Source of the DNA: Rhizophlyctis rosea
Taxonomy: Eukaryota; Chytridiomycota; Chytridiomycetes; Rhizophlyctidales; Rhizophlyctidaceae
Direction: 5' to 3'
NCBI GenBank assembly: GCA_027596075.1
Contig: JADGJC010000217.1
Span: forward strand, 1 to 64,000
DNA length: 64,000 nucleotides
Positions within the stretch are counted from its first letter, which is position 1. Every line of letters begins with the position of its first letter. The notes beneath the pieces are model-generated. The model was not told the DNA's origin. It ran no database searches and saw only the letters and a program-made list of their open reading frames with translations. The position numbers and the translations under genes are program-made. Of this stretch, positions 45,167-59,009 are shown in pieces.

Positions 45167-47127
45167 TCATCGTACAAACTCCCACCCCACAATAAGCACA
45201 AAAAGCCCTCCACCCACCCCTATCGTCTCCAAAATCATGACCCCGGCCATCTCCCACGCCTTTCGATTCAATCCCGTCCACCACCCCAACACCGTCTTCC
45301 CAATCCCCTTGGACGGCCCCACCTCCCCCGCCCATCTCGGCGCCTCCCACCGCTGTTGATACAGAGGAATCTCTACATACGCTGGACCTGAATGTCGTCT
45401 TGACCATCCGGCCCATAATGGCGCGAGGAGGAGTGTGAGAACGGCGAGGGCTAGGTACCATTCGTATATTATGAGTTGCGGAGCGAGCCCACATGTTTCG
45501 AATGCGAATGTTGGGGCGTTGGTGGTGTTGTCGGGTGGTGGTTTTAATGAGAGGAGGCCGAAGCCGGGGTATAGGTTGCCCTGAATGTTTTTCTGTCAAT
45601 CTCCGTTCAAATGCTGAGAGTGCAACACACATACCTGAAGAAAAGAAAATGTCGCAATGGTGTGCTGGAACGAGGATAGAATAAGTCCAACCGGAAAGCA
45701 TATCCCCACACTTAATAGTTCTTACCTCGGGTATTGACTCATGGTAATAGATACAATCATCGTGATCGTGACCAGACAAAACTAATGCAGGGCGCACGGA
45801 CTTCAAAATGCGATTCGTCAACGGTTCGCTGACCAAGTCTATACGGGTGGAGCATCAGCATCGCAACCAACATGCGACTCATGAATCAAAAATCGCGCAC
45901 TCTGGGATTGATATCCATGGCCCTGACGCATGGGCCACTGCCGTCTCTTCTTCCCACACGACGAATCATCTGGTCGATACAGTGGCACATGCGAGAACAG
46001 TATGGGACTCCTTATGGGTACTATTGGGGCGAAAGTCACAACACTAATGGGCGCCATTCCATCTTAAAAGCGAAACCTACCTCCGTTCTCAAAATCTTTC
46101 AGAAAGTCATCTGCCTCACGGAACGCTGTATTACTTCCGTCACCACTCAAGCTCACAGTATCAAGCACAACTAGCAAGTTGTCCGCGATCGTCACATTGT
46201 AGTTGAGCTCGCCAAAAGTCTGGTGGAATCTTTCGTACGCGCCGGGAACAACTAGCAATTAGGAACCCAAGTCTGTTTGGGCGTCAGGGGTTTTTTGGAG
46301 GATCGTTGCCCAGAAGAGGGTCAGGGGGCCGATGTACCTTGCGCACCGAAGCCTATGTCATGGTTCCCTGCTATCCAGTATACGTTTGTTTGCTCGTCTC
46401 TGATACGGAAGACTTTGTCTAGTCTTCGGAGCTCCTTGTCATATCTGTCAAGATGAGAACAATTAAGGTGGTGTGGTTCAGTCAGGGAGAAGTCTGCGTT
46501 GCCTACGTTGCAGTGTCCCACTCGCGCCCACCATCCATGAGATCACCGAGGAAGAAGATCGTCTCGGGTTTCAAACGTTTTTGTATGTATCGAAAATTCC
46601 GCTTCATGTACATGTCGGAAAACATTTGATTCAACGCCAAATTCCACCCCTAATTTGGAAGGCAGCTTGGTCAGAAATTGCATTTGCATCAAAGTTGTCC
46701 GTTCCGCAACGATCGGCGTCCCATGCGCATCACGTCTGCTCAGACTGTTCGAATCATTTCCTACCTGTTGTTTATATGAATACGCGTCCGTCAGCTGCGG
46801 ATCGGCTATAACAAGGACATGCGCTTCCGGAACCGGCGACTTTGACACAGACGGCCAGGAACAACTACCAACGAACGACGATAGCAGCCAGAGCTCGCAA
46901 ATTATGAGGTTCACGATCCATAGCACCGCAAAAGGGTTATGCAGGAGCGTGAGCGCAAACGTTCTCCTGGTTGAATGTTGCAAGTGTTGGCAAGCGGACA
47001 CGAGTGTCCCCACAAAAGCGGAAGTTTGAGCCTACCAAAAAGCGTAGCCTGCTCTTCTTCCGACACGCCGTACTTGGCGCTGGCGGTGCGCCTGCACATA
47101 TGAACCCCAACCACTATGTGAGTTCAT
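45167..47127 (-). CDS. Cdc1/Ted1 (MPPE1/PGAP5) family ER metallophosphoesterase
   Basis: Nine exons fit in phase: 47127-47036, 46966-46765, 46649-46507, 46444-46338, 46251-46081, 46020-45901, 45838-45726, 45664-45635 and 45580-45167 (463 residues). One of them is only 30 nt. A membrane span lies at about 45-65. The metal-binding blocks of the calcineurin-like fold follow in order: VIADPQLTDAYSYKQQ, FFLGDLMDGGREWD, AGNHDIGFG, FSHVPLYRP and LSGHDHDDCIYYH. Two further spans end the protein (LIIYEWYLALAVLTLLLAPL and LETIGVGGGLFVLIVGWEF). Family members remove ethanolamine phosphate from GPI-anchor mannose in the ER, aiding export of GPI proteins. Start chosen because its first exon splices in phase to the first span. 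Confidence 0.92.
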
Positions 47128-47585
47128 TGAGGAACAGTCCCTTCGTGTGGAAACGACGGGGAGGTGGCCGAGCTGGCCCGCGATGAAGCGACGGCAAATG
47201 TGGCTTCTACTCGACCTCTGCCAGAACTATTGCTTCACTCTGCGTGAGATCAAGGCGTGGTTTTCCGAACCGACGGTTTGTATGTTACTGTTTGCACTGT
47301 ATATACGAGTAGATCTAAAAATGGGTGCAGGAACACGAAGGGAATATGCTGATGGGCATCAGAATGGGGCAGTCTTGCATGTGCCCGTCTCGCCGCGTTT
47401 GTGGCTTGTCGGCCAGAAATTGATTGGGCCACCTGGTGCTGCACCACAAAAATTTATCGTGGTCCTTGCCTGCCTTCCAGCTCTTCCCCACTTTTCGTTA
47501 CCTCCATTCCTCTCGACTGGACAACGCCGTCAGACGCTTCTTTGCCAATACTCGCTCCACAACAAACCTTCAAACTTAGTCCAAT
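47128..47585. promoter_or_regulatory. Divergent promoter region, Cdc1-type and eIF3j genes
   Basis: About 460 bp between two divergent start codons. A pyrimidine-rich stretch precedes the eIF3j start (about 47465-47530). Confidence 0.4.
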
Positions 47586-48766
47586 ATGGCTGACGAATGG
47601 GGTAAGTGCTCTTTGGTCTTGTATGTTTTGTTTGCGAATGAGTGTTTACAAGTCCAATGTTTACACAGATGACGAGGAGGTCGAAGTCCAAGTTTCCGTA
47701 CCAGTTGTGAACAAGGGGGCATGGGACGACGAAGACGTCGAGGACGAGGATGTCAAGGTATGCTTCTCCTTATAGTCAACCGTGTTGCCGTGGGTGACTT
47801 CTGACCCCCACTCAACAGGATGACTGGGACGTCTCGGACGACGAAAAGAAGGAAGAAGAGAAGAAGGAGGACTCCAAACCCACTGCTGCGGCTCCAGCAA
47901 AGAAGAAGAAGGGTCTCGCTGCGGCCATAGCCGCACGGAAGGAGGAAGAAGAGAAGAAGAGACAGGAGTTGGCGGCGAAGAAGGTTGTGTTTACAGTGTA
48001 GAGGCCGTTCCCATACGTAAACAAACACGAAACGTGTCAAATCACACCAGGCAAACCAACAAGCAGACGATGAGGACGATTACGAAACACCCGAGGAGAA
48101 GAAGGCCCGTCTCCAAAAACAAGTCATGGAATCCGATTTTGAGAACACTAAAGCATTGTTTGCTGTTTCAACACGTGAGTTTTCCATCATGAGACAAATC
48201 GAGGTGGCATGAGTCTGATCAATCATTCACACCCAGCATCACCATCCGGCTCCTCCAAAATCGAAACCATGAAGCCCTCCACAAAACCCGAATTCGACGA
48301 ATACATCAAAGTCGTCATGGAAAAGTTCTCCTCCTTCGAAGTGCGTAACCGGGGTGCTATTCTTACCTTTCTATCTATCCATTCCATGACCTGCGAAGAA
48401 CTGACATCTTCTGCACCCTACAGAAATCCTCCCAATACTCCTACTTTGTCGAAAACCTCCTCCGCGACCTCCTCGTGCCCCTAAACGTCGACGACACCCG
48501 ACGCATCTCCTCTAGCATCACCGCCATGATTAACGAAAAGCAAAAAGCCGCCAAGGATGTCGGCAAGAAGAAGAAGGGTGCGGCGGCTAAGAAGACGACC
48601 TTGAAGACGGGACCGTCGGGAATGGACACGACGAACTATGATGGTATGGAGTGCTGGTATCTTCTTTTCCTTTTGACAGGGACGCAGTTTTTGGCTGATT
48701 GTGAAATATCCTCTTCCTTGTTGTACATGAACAGATGTGTACGACGAGTTTGACGATTTTATGTAA
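47586..48766 (+). CDS. HCR1: Translation initiation factor eIF3 subunit j
   Basis: Seven exons (47586-47601, 47669-47757, 47819-47983, 48051-48174, 48237-48340, 48424-48643, 48735-48766) give 249 residues, close to the usual length. It starts MADEWDDEEVEVQ, then the family's acidic Trp motifs (KGAWDDEDVEDEDVKDDWDV) and a Lys/Glu-rich helix. The conserved C-terminal part has FDEYIKVVMEKFSSFEKSSQ, YFVENLLRDLLVPL and the end YDEFDDFM. eIF3j binds the 40S decoding centre and helps start selection and subunit recycling. Confidence 0.95.
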
Positions 48767-48949
48767 ATTATGCAAATATTGTGACGTAGAAATATAATCT
48801 CTATTGTTGTGTGATCTTTTCTACATGAAATTGGTTGAGTTTTGTGGACGGCTCTCTGGATGAGAAGTAGAGTCCCTTACTAAATATCCTACAAAAACTT
48901 AAACTTCGATCTACATAAACACTTCCCTAAACCGTCCCTTTCCCTCCTC

Positions 48950-51291
48950 CTACTCCTTTCTATCCTCCTTGCCCTCCGCCTTCTCTAGCTGCGCCCTAAT
49001 CTCATCCGCATCAATCACCTCAACCTTACTCTCATCCACCTTCGGAGGACTCGGCGCCGCAGACCCCTCATCCGGCTCCCCAACCATATGCCCACCCAAC
49101 ATCGGTGCCCCTGAATCAACACTCAAAGAACTTCCCGCTCCATCCCCACTCAAACTCCCCTCCGACAACCCCGCCGGAGCCGCTAACCCCAAAAGTCCCG
49201 TAGCGGCAGACGGTGAAGACGGACTATGCAACTGACTCTCAGGAACAATTCCACCAACGGGCTTGACCTCCAACCTATCCAATCCCCTAATCCCCCCACT
49301 CTCCTGCGACCCCGTCCGATGCGCCGCACGTCCCTGGAACTTCTTCGGTTTCCTCTGGTTATGTCCTCCTTCCTGTCCGTTAACCAACACCTTCGGTCCA
49401 CCATTCGCCGCTCCACTTGGCTTCGGCGCCGGTTTCGTCCCTCCACCTGCCGCCCCATTCACCCCACCATTCACCCCGCCACCTCCAGCCGCCGATGAAG
49501 CCCCCTGCATCCCAGTAGTAGGCATACTCCAACTCCTCGTCGCCTGCGGACGAAGCCGCGCAAGCATAGAAGGTGGCATAGTCCTCTGCACACGTTCAGT
49601 CTGCTCATTAGATGTGAAAACGTCCGTTTCGTCCACGATTTCTTCCTGGATGATTTCTTCGATGACGTCTTCGATGGTTATGATACCCACCAGGGATTCT
49701 TTGTCGTATACTAGTGCCATGTGACCTATTGATACAACGCGTCAGTGAACAGAGCCCCACATCAAAATGATAGTCAAAAATTTAATCTTACTAGCGCCCT
49801 CCTGGAAGTGATTCAACATATCAAACAGTCCAGTCTCACTCTTTACTTTCGGAATATTGGTGATGAGGTGGACTTGGCTGACTGGGACTTCATCGTTGGG
49901 GTCAAGGAGGATAAGGGATTTGACTAAGAGGATACCAATTATATTTGTGCGTTCTTCTGAGTAGACTGGGAGACGGGAGTGGCCCAACAGGAGGATATTT
50001 TTCATTTCGGCTCGGGAGAGGCGGGTGTTGACGGATAGCTGTGGGATTGGACGTGATCAGAATAGAGGGGCGCACGTCAAAAGAAAGTATGACCACATAC
50101 CATCTCCACTTTATCCAAAGGCGTCATAACCTCCTGAACAGGTTTTCTATGCACATTCAAAGTCCCCTGCAAAATCGTAACTTCATCCGTTGTCAAATCT
50201 CCTCCAGTCTCCTTCGCATGTAGTGCAATCAATTCATTCAATTCCGCTTTTTTGTACATCACTCCGTGTCCTTCACCCAACAGCCAATCTAGCAGCTTAG
50301 CTATAGGCCATGCGATTATCCAGACGAGGTAAACCATGAAGCGGACTGGCCAGACGAAGAAGGCACCGATTTGGAGACCGTAGCGGGAGCAGACTGCTTG
50401 GGGGATGATTCTGTCATGGGTTATGAGTCAGCATGTGATGGGCGCGCTGGAGTGTCCCAGTAAAACGAGTTTGCAGGTACGTACTCTCCGAAAACCAAAA
50501 CGAGAACGGTAGAGATCAAGATGGCACCTACTCCACCGCCCAGGATGTCGTCGAGGAGGATGGGAAGCGTCTGCAGCATGATGACTTAGACGTCCGATAC
50601 ATCTTACAGACCCCTGTCAAGACTCACCTCATTGATAACGGCATTGATGACCAAGAACGTAACAAGGAGCTGGTGCCCCAATTTGCGGATGGGTTCTATT
50701 CTTTCTGCAGCCTTTTTCTCCTTGGGGGATCCAGCGGTTTTCAAGATCTTCAGATCCGTTGGGTCCAAGGACATCAAACCCAAGGTCAGACCTGAAGGAT
50801 GATGTACGTCAAATTAATGTTTGGAAGGGACAACTTGAATTCCATCATCTGCGCATGAAGGCTTCCAGAACAGCACATCAAGTGCACATGCTTCAATCGA
50901 TGGCGAGATTAAGCGACACCTTTGATCAATCACCGTCATGCGCATGATGCGCATGATGATTTTCTTTTACCTCCATGGTTTTTTCTTTCCATGAAAACGT
51001 ACCAGCGACAAGAGCGGAAATGAAGACGAGAACAAGAATGACAAGAATTTTCCACCATAGTTGCGACTTGTCAGTGCTGTGTCCTTCACCCCCACTAGCC
51101 TCCTGCCTAGCATAAAGGTGACTATACTCTCGCGAGCTAGTCACGCCCAGCGTTTTCAGGAGAGGAGACGCGGCGACATGGGACACGGATAGGAAGAGGC
51201 ACGTTATGAGAGGTCGGAGAAGGTGGTTATGGAGAGTGTTTGGTTGAGGGCGGACATTGTGAGTCAAGCCGCTGCGGGCGAGGGGAACCAT
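48950..51291 (-). CDS. CNNM/Mam3-type DUF21-CBS membrane transporter
   Basis: Six exons (51291-51003, 50791-50628, 50570-50485, 50410-50101, 50038-49792, 49725-48950) give 623 residues. A signal or first span (LLRPLITCLFLSVSHVAA) precedes the DUF21 membrane domain: ILVILVLVFISALVAGLTLG, GLMSLDPTDLKIL, LVTFLVINAVINETLPILLD, IISTVLVLVFGEIIPQ-like sequence and VWIIAWPIAKLLDWLLG. A CBS pair follows (QEVMTPLDKVEM, SRLPVYSEERTNIIGILLVK, HMALVYDKESLVGIITIEDV). The C-terminal 200 residues are Gly/Ser/Pro-rich and disordered. The family exports or regulates Mg2+ and Mn; yeast Mam3 is at the vacuole. The coding strand is G-rich in the tail. Confidence 0.92.
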
Positions 51292-51675
51292 GCGCGGGTG
51301 GATTATTGGAAGGGTGACAGGTGGAGGAGTAAACAGAAGTATTCGAAAGAAGAAATAAGCGGGAACAAAAGGGATCTTCGAACTTTCCTGGATGATATTC
51401 GGCAGAAGGGATTTCAATTTTCGAGGCAAACCCCTCCAGCCCACGAAAACTCCCAACGACCACAACCGGAGCTACCCAATGTGGCAGTGCACACGACGTA
51501 ATGACTGCGCGGCACAGTGATCAGTGGCTTGTCATAATTATTTTTGGCCAAGTTATTGGTGTAACATTCAATTGGCATCCAAGTGTTCAATTCCTGCTCC
51601 CTTGAACTCTAAATCTTCAAAGTTTATTTTTTCTTTTGTTTTCTGATAACCATTGCGACTTACATCACAAACCAA
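51292..51675. promoter_or_regulatory. Divergent promoter region, CNNM and Dbp4 genes
   Basis: 384 bp between divergent starts; an A/T-rich stretch at 51530-51650 lies before the Dbp4 gene. No specific motif is claimed. Confidence 0.4.
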
Positions 51676-54600
51676 ATGCCCGCAATGGACATATCAGCAC
51701 CTCGCAGAACACACTCGAAGAAGAAGAGGGCAAAGGCTGCTCCGCCTGTGTCGAAGCGGAAGCTTCTGCGCTCCTCCGAGGAGGCAGAATTGGCGGAACT
51801 GGAGGAGAAGACGAAGGACCCGGTAAGTTCTGCATTCCTGCATACATCTCTAACAAAATCAAAGGTAATGCGAATTGGCGGACTAAACGGCTGGTCATAT
51901 ACAGAGCTTGTATCTCAAGGACGAGGAAGTCACGATGTTTGAGCATATACCTTTGTCGAAACGTACCAAAAAAGGTCAGTCACCTCCTTCGAAGCTCGCC
52001 ATATCACCTCTTTACTGACGTAGGTATTGATTACAGGGCTGGCGGAAGCAAATTGGGTCGAAATGACAGAAATTCAGAGATCATCACTACCGCTTAGTTT
52101 GAGTGGAAAGGATGTGCTTGGGGCGGCAAAGACGGGCTCAGGGAAGACGCTATCGTTCGTGATTCCGGTAGGACATCCTTGATTAGCTTTATGCCATATA
52201 ACATGAAACTCATTTGGCTGTAGGTTTTGGAAATCTTGTATAGAGCAAAGTGGACGCAAATGGATGGTGTCGGGGCTTTGATCATCTCGCCAACGAGAGA
52301 ACTGGTGAGTGTCAAAATTATTCAAACCATTCAGGACCGGATCTGTAACATTAGAAATTAGGCCCTACAAATCTTTGAAGTCCTACGCAAAGCCGGTCGA
52401 CACCACAACTTTTCCGCTGGTTTGCTCATTGGCGGCAAAGATCTGAAAACCGAGCAAGAGCGTGTTGGAAAAATGAACATTCTCGTCTGCACGCCGGGTC
52501 GGCTTTTGCAGCACATGGACCAGACGCCTGATTTCGCATGCGACAATTTGCAGATGCTGATTTTGGACGAAGCGGATAGATGTTTAGATATTGGGTTTGA
52601 GAAAACTATCAACGCTATTGTGGCGAATTTGCCAAAGGAAAGGCAGACACTATTGTTTTCGGCTACGCAAACAAAGAGTGTGAGGGATTTGGCAAGGTTG
52701 AGTTTGAAGGTATGGTTTTCAATCACAATCACAACAACGGACGTGTACAAATTTTCTGATCGCAGTACCAAAACAGGACCCAGAATACGTGGCCGTCCAC
52801 GACAAATCCGAACACAGCACCCCCAAAAACCTCGTCCAAAAATACGCCGTCTGCACCCTCCCCCAAAAACTCGACATCCTCTACTCCTTCCTCAAATCCC
52901 ACCTAAAACAAAAAGTCCTCGTCTTCGTCTCAAGCTGCAAACAAGTCCGCTTCATCCACGAAACATTCTGCAAAATGCAGCCCGGTATCGTCCTAATGTG
53001 TCTCCACGGGAAGCAAAAACAACCAAAACGCATGGCGATCTTTGAACAATTCTGCCGGAAAACCGCCGTCTGTCTTATTGCGACGGATGTTGCGGCGCGG
53101 GGGTTGGATTTTCCCGCGGTGGATTGGGTTATTCAGCTTGATGCGCCGGAGGATGCTGATACGTATATTCATCGGGTGGGACGGACGGCGCGGTATGAGT
53201 CGCATGGGCAGGCGTTGATGCTTTTGGCGCCGTCAGAGGAGAAGGGGATGGTGGCGGCTTTGGAGAAGAAGAAGGTTCCTATTGAGAAAATTAAGATTAA
53301 TCCGAGCAAGACGACGAGTATTGCGGGGCAGTTGCAGGCGTATTGTTCGCAGAGTCCGGAGTTGAAGTATTTGGGACAAAAGGTGCGGGTTTGGTTTAGA
53401 ATGGGATGGAAGATGTTGCGAAAGTGATTCTGACGACCGATTTTGGTATGACAGGCCTTCATCTCCTACATGAGATCTGTCCACTTGCAAAGCAACAAGG
53501 ACATTTTCGATGTGCATGCGTTGCCAGCAGAAGAGTTTGCAGAGTCGTTGGGACTTCCCGGTGCACCGAAGATCAAATTCGTGAAGGTAATCGATCATTT
53601 CGCTTCCGCTCAGAAATGCAAATGGAGCTGACTTGTCCCTCTCCAGAAAAACCAAAAGAAAAACGAATCCCGCCAACACACCTCAGATGCCCCGCCTCCC
53701 GCCGTCATCAGTGCAGCCGATGCCGACGTATCGGAAGACGAAGAAGCTGGCAAGAAGAAAACCCGCACAAAGGTTGATAAGATGTTCGAGAAGAAGAACC
53801 TTACTGTTCTTTCCGATCACTACGCCAAGCTCAAGGCGGATGACGATGATAGCGAGGAGGAGGACGAGGAGGGCGATTTCTTGACGCTTGCGCGAAAGGA
53901 CCATGATATTGATCATATTCCGGAGGTATGGGGTTTTTGCGTGTGTGGTGTGAGATGTATATAGACAAACTCATTGAATGCTGATTGGGATTTCGTTTCT
54001 TAGAAGTTACCAACGGAAGCGCCAACCCACCGACAAATCCTCAAAGAGAAAGAGAAGGAGCTCAAAAAGCGCGGGTTGGGACAAAAGCTCGTTTTTGACG
54101 AAGAAGGAGTTGTATGTATCTCACACCCCTTCCGTATTCCCAAACCCAATATTCACTAACAAACAAAAAAAAACCTACACAACAACAGGCCCGCAAAGCC
54201 TACGACTTCGAAACCCTCGAAAAATTCACATCCACCGAATCCATTGAAACACGGCAAGCCAAATACCTCGAAGAAACCAAAGCCAAGATGTCTGAAGCGG
54301 ATGTTAAGGATAAGGCTGTGTCGAAGGAGAAGTTGAGGGAGAAGAAGGCGGCGAGGAGGGCTAAGGAGAGGGAGAGGAATCGGGCGGAGAGTGGGGATGG
54401 GGTTGGGGGGGTTACGATTGCGGGGCCTGGTGAGGGGGAGTTTGATAATGAAGGGGAGTGGAGTGGGAGTGGGGGTGAGGAGGAGGCGGAGTGGAGTGAG
54501 GAGGATGAGATGGAGGAGAGGGGTTTGAGTGGTGGGGAGGAGGAGGAGGATGAAGGGGAGGGAGGGGAATTCGATATTGATTTGGATGAGGGGAGTGGTG

Positions 54601-54815
54601 TGGAGGATATGAATGAGGACGTGGACGTTCCCCCGCCAGCATCTCCGTCGCGGAAGCGTAAACCTTCCGTATCTGAGGAAGACGTCGCGGAGGAGGGAGC
54701 ACCATCACGATCCCAGCAACACCAAAAGAAACGCAAGACAAAGGCCAAGGAGGACCTGGACGCTCTGGACAAGAATTCCCTCGAACAACTGGCCCTGCAG
54801 CTTTTGGGCAACTAA
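51676..54815 (+). CDS. DBP4: DEAD-box RNA helicase Dbp4/DDX10
   Basis: Ten exons (51676-51822, 51905-51974, 52037-52167, 52224-52304, 52362-52709, 52777-53382, 53455-53586, 53647-53925, 54004-54111, 54189-54815) give 842 residues. The motifs are in order: Q motif region ([20 protein letters not shown]), [50 protein letters not shown] and HRVGRTAR. Dbp4 features follow: [40 protein letters not shown] and the long Lys/Glu/Asp-rich tail. The enzyme acts in the nucleolus to release U14 snoRNA from pre-rRNA during 18S maturation. The helicase core runs C-rich then G-rich, and so does the tail exon. Confidence 0.95.
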
Positions 54816-55046
54816 ACCTTTCACCAACCCCATCTTCTCAAATCCATACCCCATCCTCACTGTACCATCCTCAAATCAATAAATTAATCTCACAACATCC
54901 GCATCTCCCTATCAAAATAAATCTATTCAAAAACAACAAACAACCAACCCCTACCACTACATTTAACAAACCTATATATAGTTTCCCACGATTTTTTGTA
55001 GCTATTTAGTCTACGACCTTTACACTAGTCACGACTCAAACCTAGC

Positions 55047-57491
<2,445 letters not shown>

Positions 57492-57986
57492 CGTTTTTAT
57501 ATTAATATAGCGCCCCGTGTGATTTCCAAGTTTTTACAAGATTCGACAGATGAGGATCAACGTAATGGCGAACCTGGCATTTGCAGAAAGACCTCAAAAT
57601 CGCATTCCCATTCCCACCACAACCGTTTCCAATCTCATCCGCTAAGATCAGCTATCAATGCTGCCATGATGACTCATAGTGCATCAAAGGTGATTTGAGT
57701 CATCCCGTGCTGATGAATGGAAGAACTTGACAAATCAGCCCAAAAATCAATGCTGACAAAGCTTGGGGCTGCGCACATTGCGCACTGTGCCGCCTTTGAC
57801 CACCAAGCAGTCGGCGGCAGGATATGGTTGCGAAACTGGATTTCGAAAAGAGGCGGAGGGGGGCATACGGTTGGCTCACGACAAGTCATATCAATATAGT
57901 GAGGGGAATCAGGAAGCAGGGAAACAACCCGGGCCGGTAGAGACGATTCCCTGGGGCATACTGAGGGGTGCGGCTGCGGACAGGGG
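57492..57986. promoter_or_regulatory. Divergent upstream region
   Basis: Upstream of the LPD1-type gene and of the orphan at 57987. A plus-strand frame from 57717 reads fairly naturally for about 60 codons but is not joined to a gene. Confidence 0.35.
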
Positions 57987-58448
57987 GTGGATGATATGGA
58001 CCGCGGCGATTTTCAGCGAGAGGAAAGTCCCGTATTTGCCTTGTCCAACTTGCGAGTCGGAGCAGGAGAAGCTCAGCGCCTTGGGTGTGGGAATTTTTGT
58101 CTTGGAACCGTGATGGGAAGGAAGCAGGTGGCGGAAACTTTGCGTACGCATGGCGGGTTCAACTCGATGCTGTTAGAAAACAACGATGAGATACCGGAAC
58201 GACGTTGGTTCCCGCAACCCGTATCGGCATTAGTTTATTCCAATCCGTATATAGTGTTTACTGACAGGACCTGTCGACTGTATGCGCTAGATGTGATGTC
58301 AAGGGACGACGTATATCTTATGGGGGAAACCGTCGAAGAGGCTCTGCGTAGTTGGGTCGATCAGAGGTGTGATGATTGGCAGTTGTTGGATTGGGAGACG
58401 GGCGAACCGACGGGTCTTTTTGGGCGTGACGTGTTGTTTTCGGCATGA
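57987..58448 (+). CDS. Orphan protein
   Basis: ORF of 153 residues ending at TGA 58446-58448. The C-terminal two thirds look like a folded domain (VSALVYSNPYIVFTDRTCRL, LMGETVEEALRSWVDQRCDD, WQLLDWETGEPTGLF), mixing beta strands and one helix. Upstream plus-strand frames (57763-58110) overlap it in another frame, so the first exon and start are uncertain. The 'value shown as display then EEALRSW' pattern faintly recalls SMI1/KNR4 (SUKH) domains, but I do not claim this. Confidence 0.5.
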   Translation: MDDMDRGDFQREESPVFALSNLRVGAGEAQRLGCGNFCLGTVMGRKQVAETLRTHGGFNSMLLENNDEIPERRWFPQPVSALVYSNPYIVFTDRTCRLYALDVMSRDDVYLMGETVEEALRSWVDQRCDDWQLLDWETGEPTGLFGRDVLFSA

Positions 58449-59009
58449 GAGTCTAGACCAGTCCATGGATGTAAATATGTAAAATCGAAATAAGTCCAAC
58501 AGGGACTTGAAAGATTTCAAGTCAGTGAGCACAGCCAGGTGGTAGTGCCGGAGCATCGCACCAACGCTCGGTTTACCATGTATCCTGGATTATGTGGATC
58601 TCTGAATTTTGATTTCGTGAGCTATTAGTGGCGGGGTTTAGAAGTGATTTTTCGTCAGCATGTGTGATGTACCACCTGATTTGCACGTGCAATCGGACGG
58701 ACGACTGGACATCATTGAAGTCATTGAATGCCTGGATGTCAAGAAATGCACGATCGCATATCCATCTATCCATCTACATCCACATTGGCAAGCTCCGGGG
58801 TTTCCACACACCCAAGGGCCCTATTTTTGCGCGTCTCCCCGCAGCCTCAAACATGACGCGCGATGTGGAAAGGCCAGCCTGGTCTTCATAAAACTCATCA
58901 CGCCTTCCCAAAAAAGTCTTTCCCACGCTCAACTCTTCTCGCAAGTCATCTACATCTCCAACCCAGCATCAGATCTGATACGACGTTCCCACATCAACCA
59001 ACCACTGCC
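58449..59009. other. Intergenic
   Basis: Upstream of the caleosin gene; no gene is supported. The frame of the caleosin first exon is open to 58863, so an earlier start cannot be excluded. Confidence 0.4.

Noticed and set aside
47147..47190. Possible tRNA-like A-box (GGGGAGGTGGCCGAG)
   Set aside because: No matching acceptor stem, anticodon arm or B-box was found within a tRNA length.
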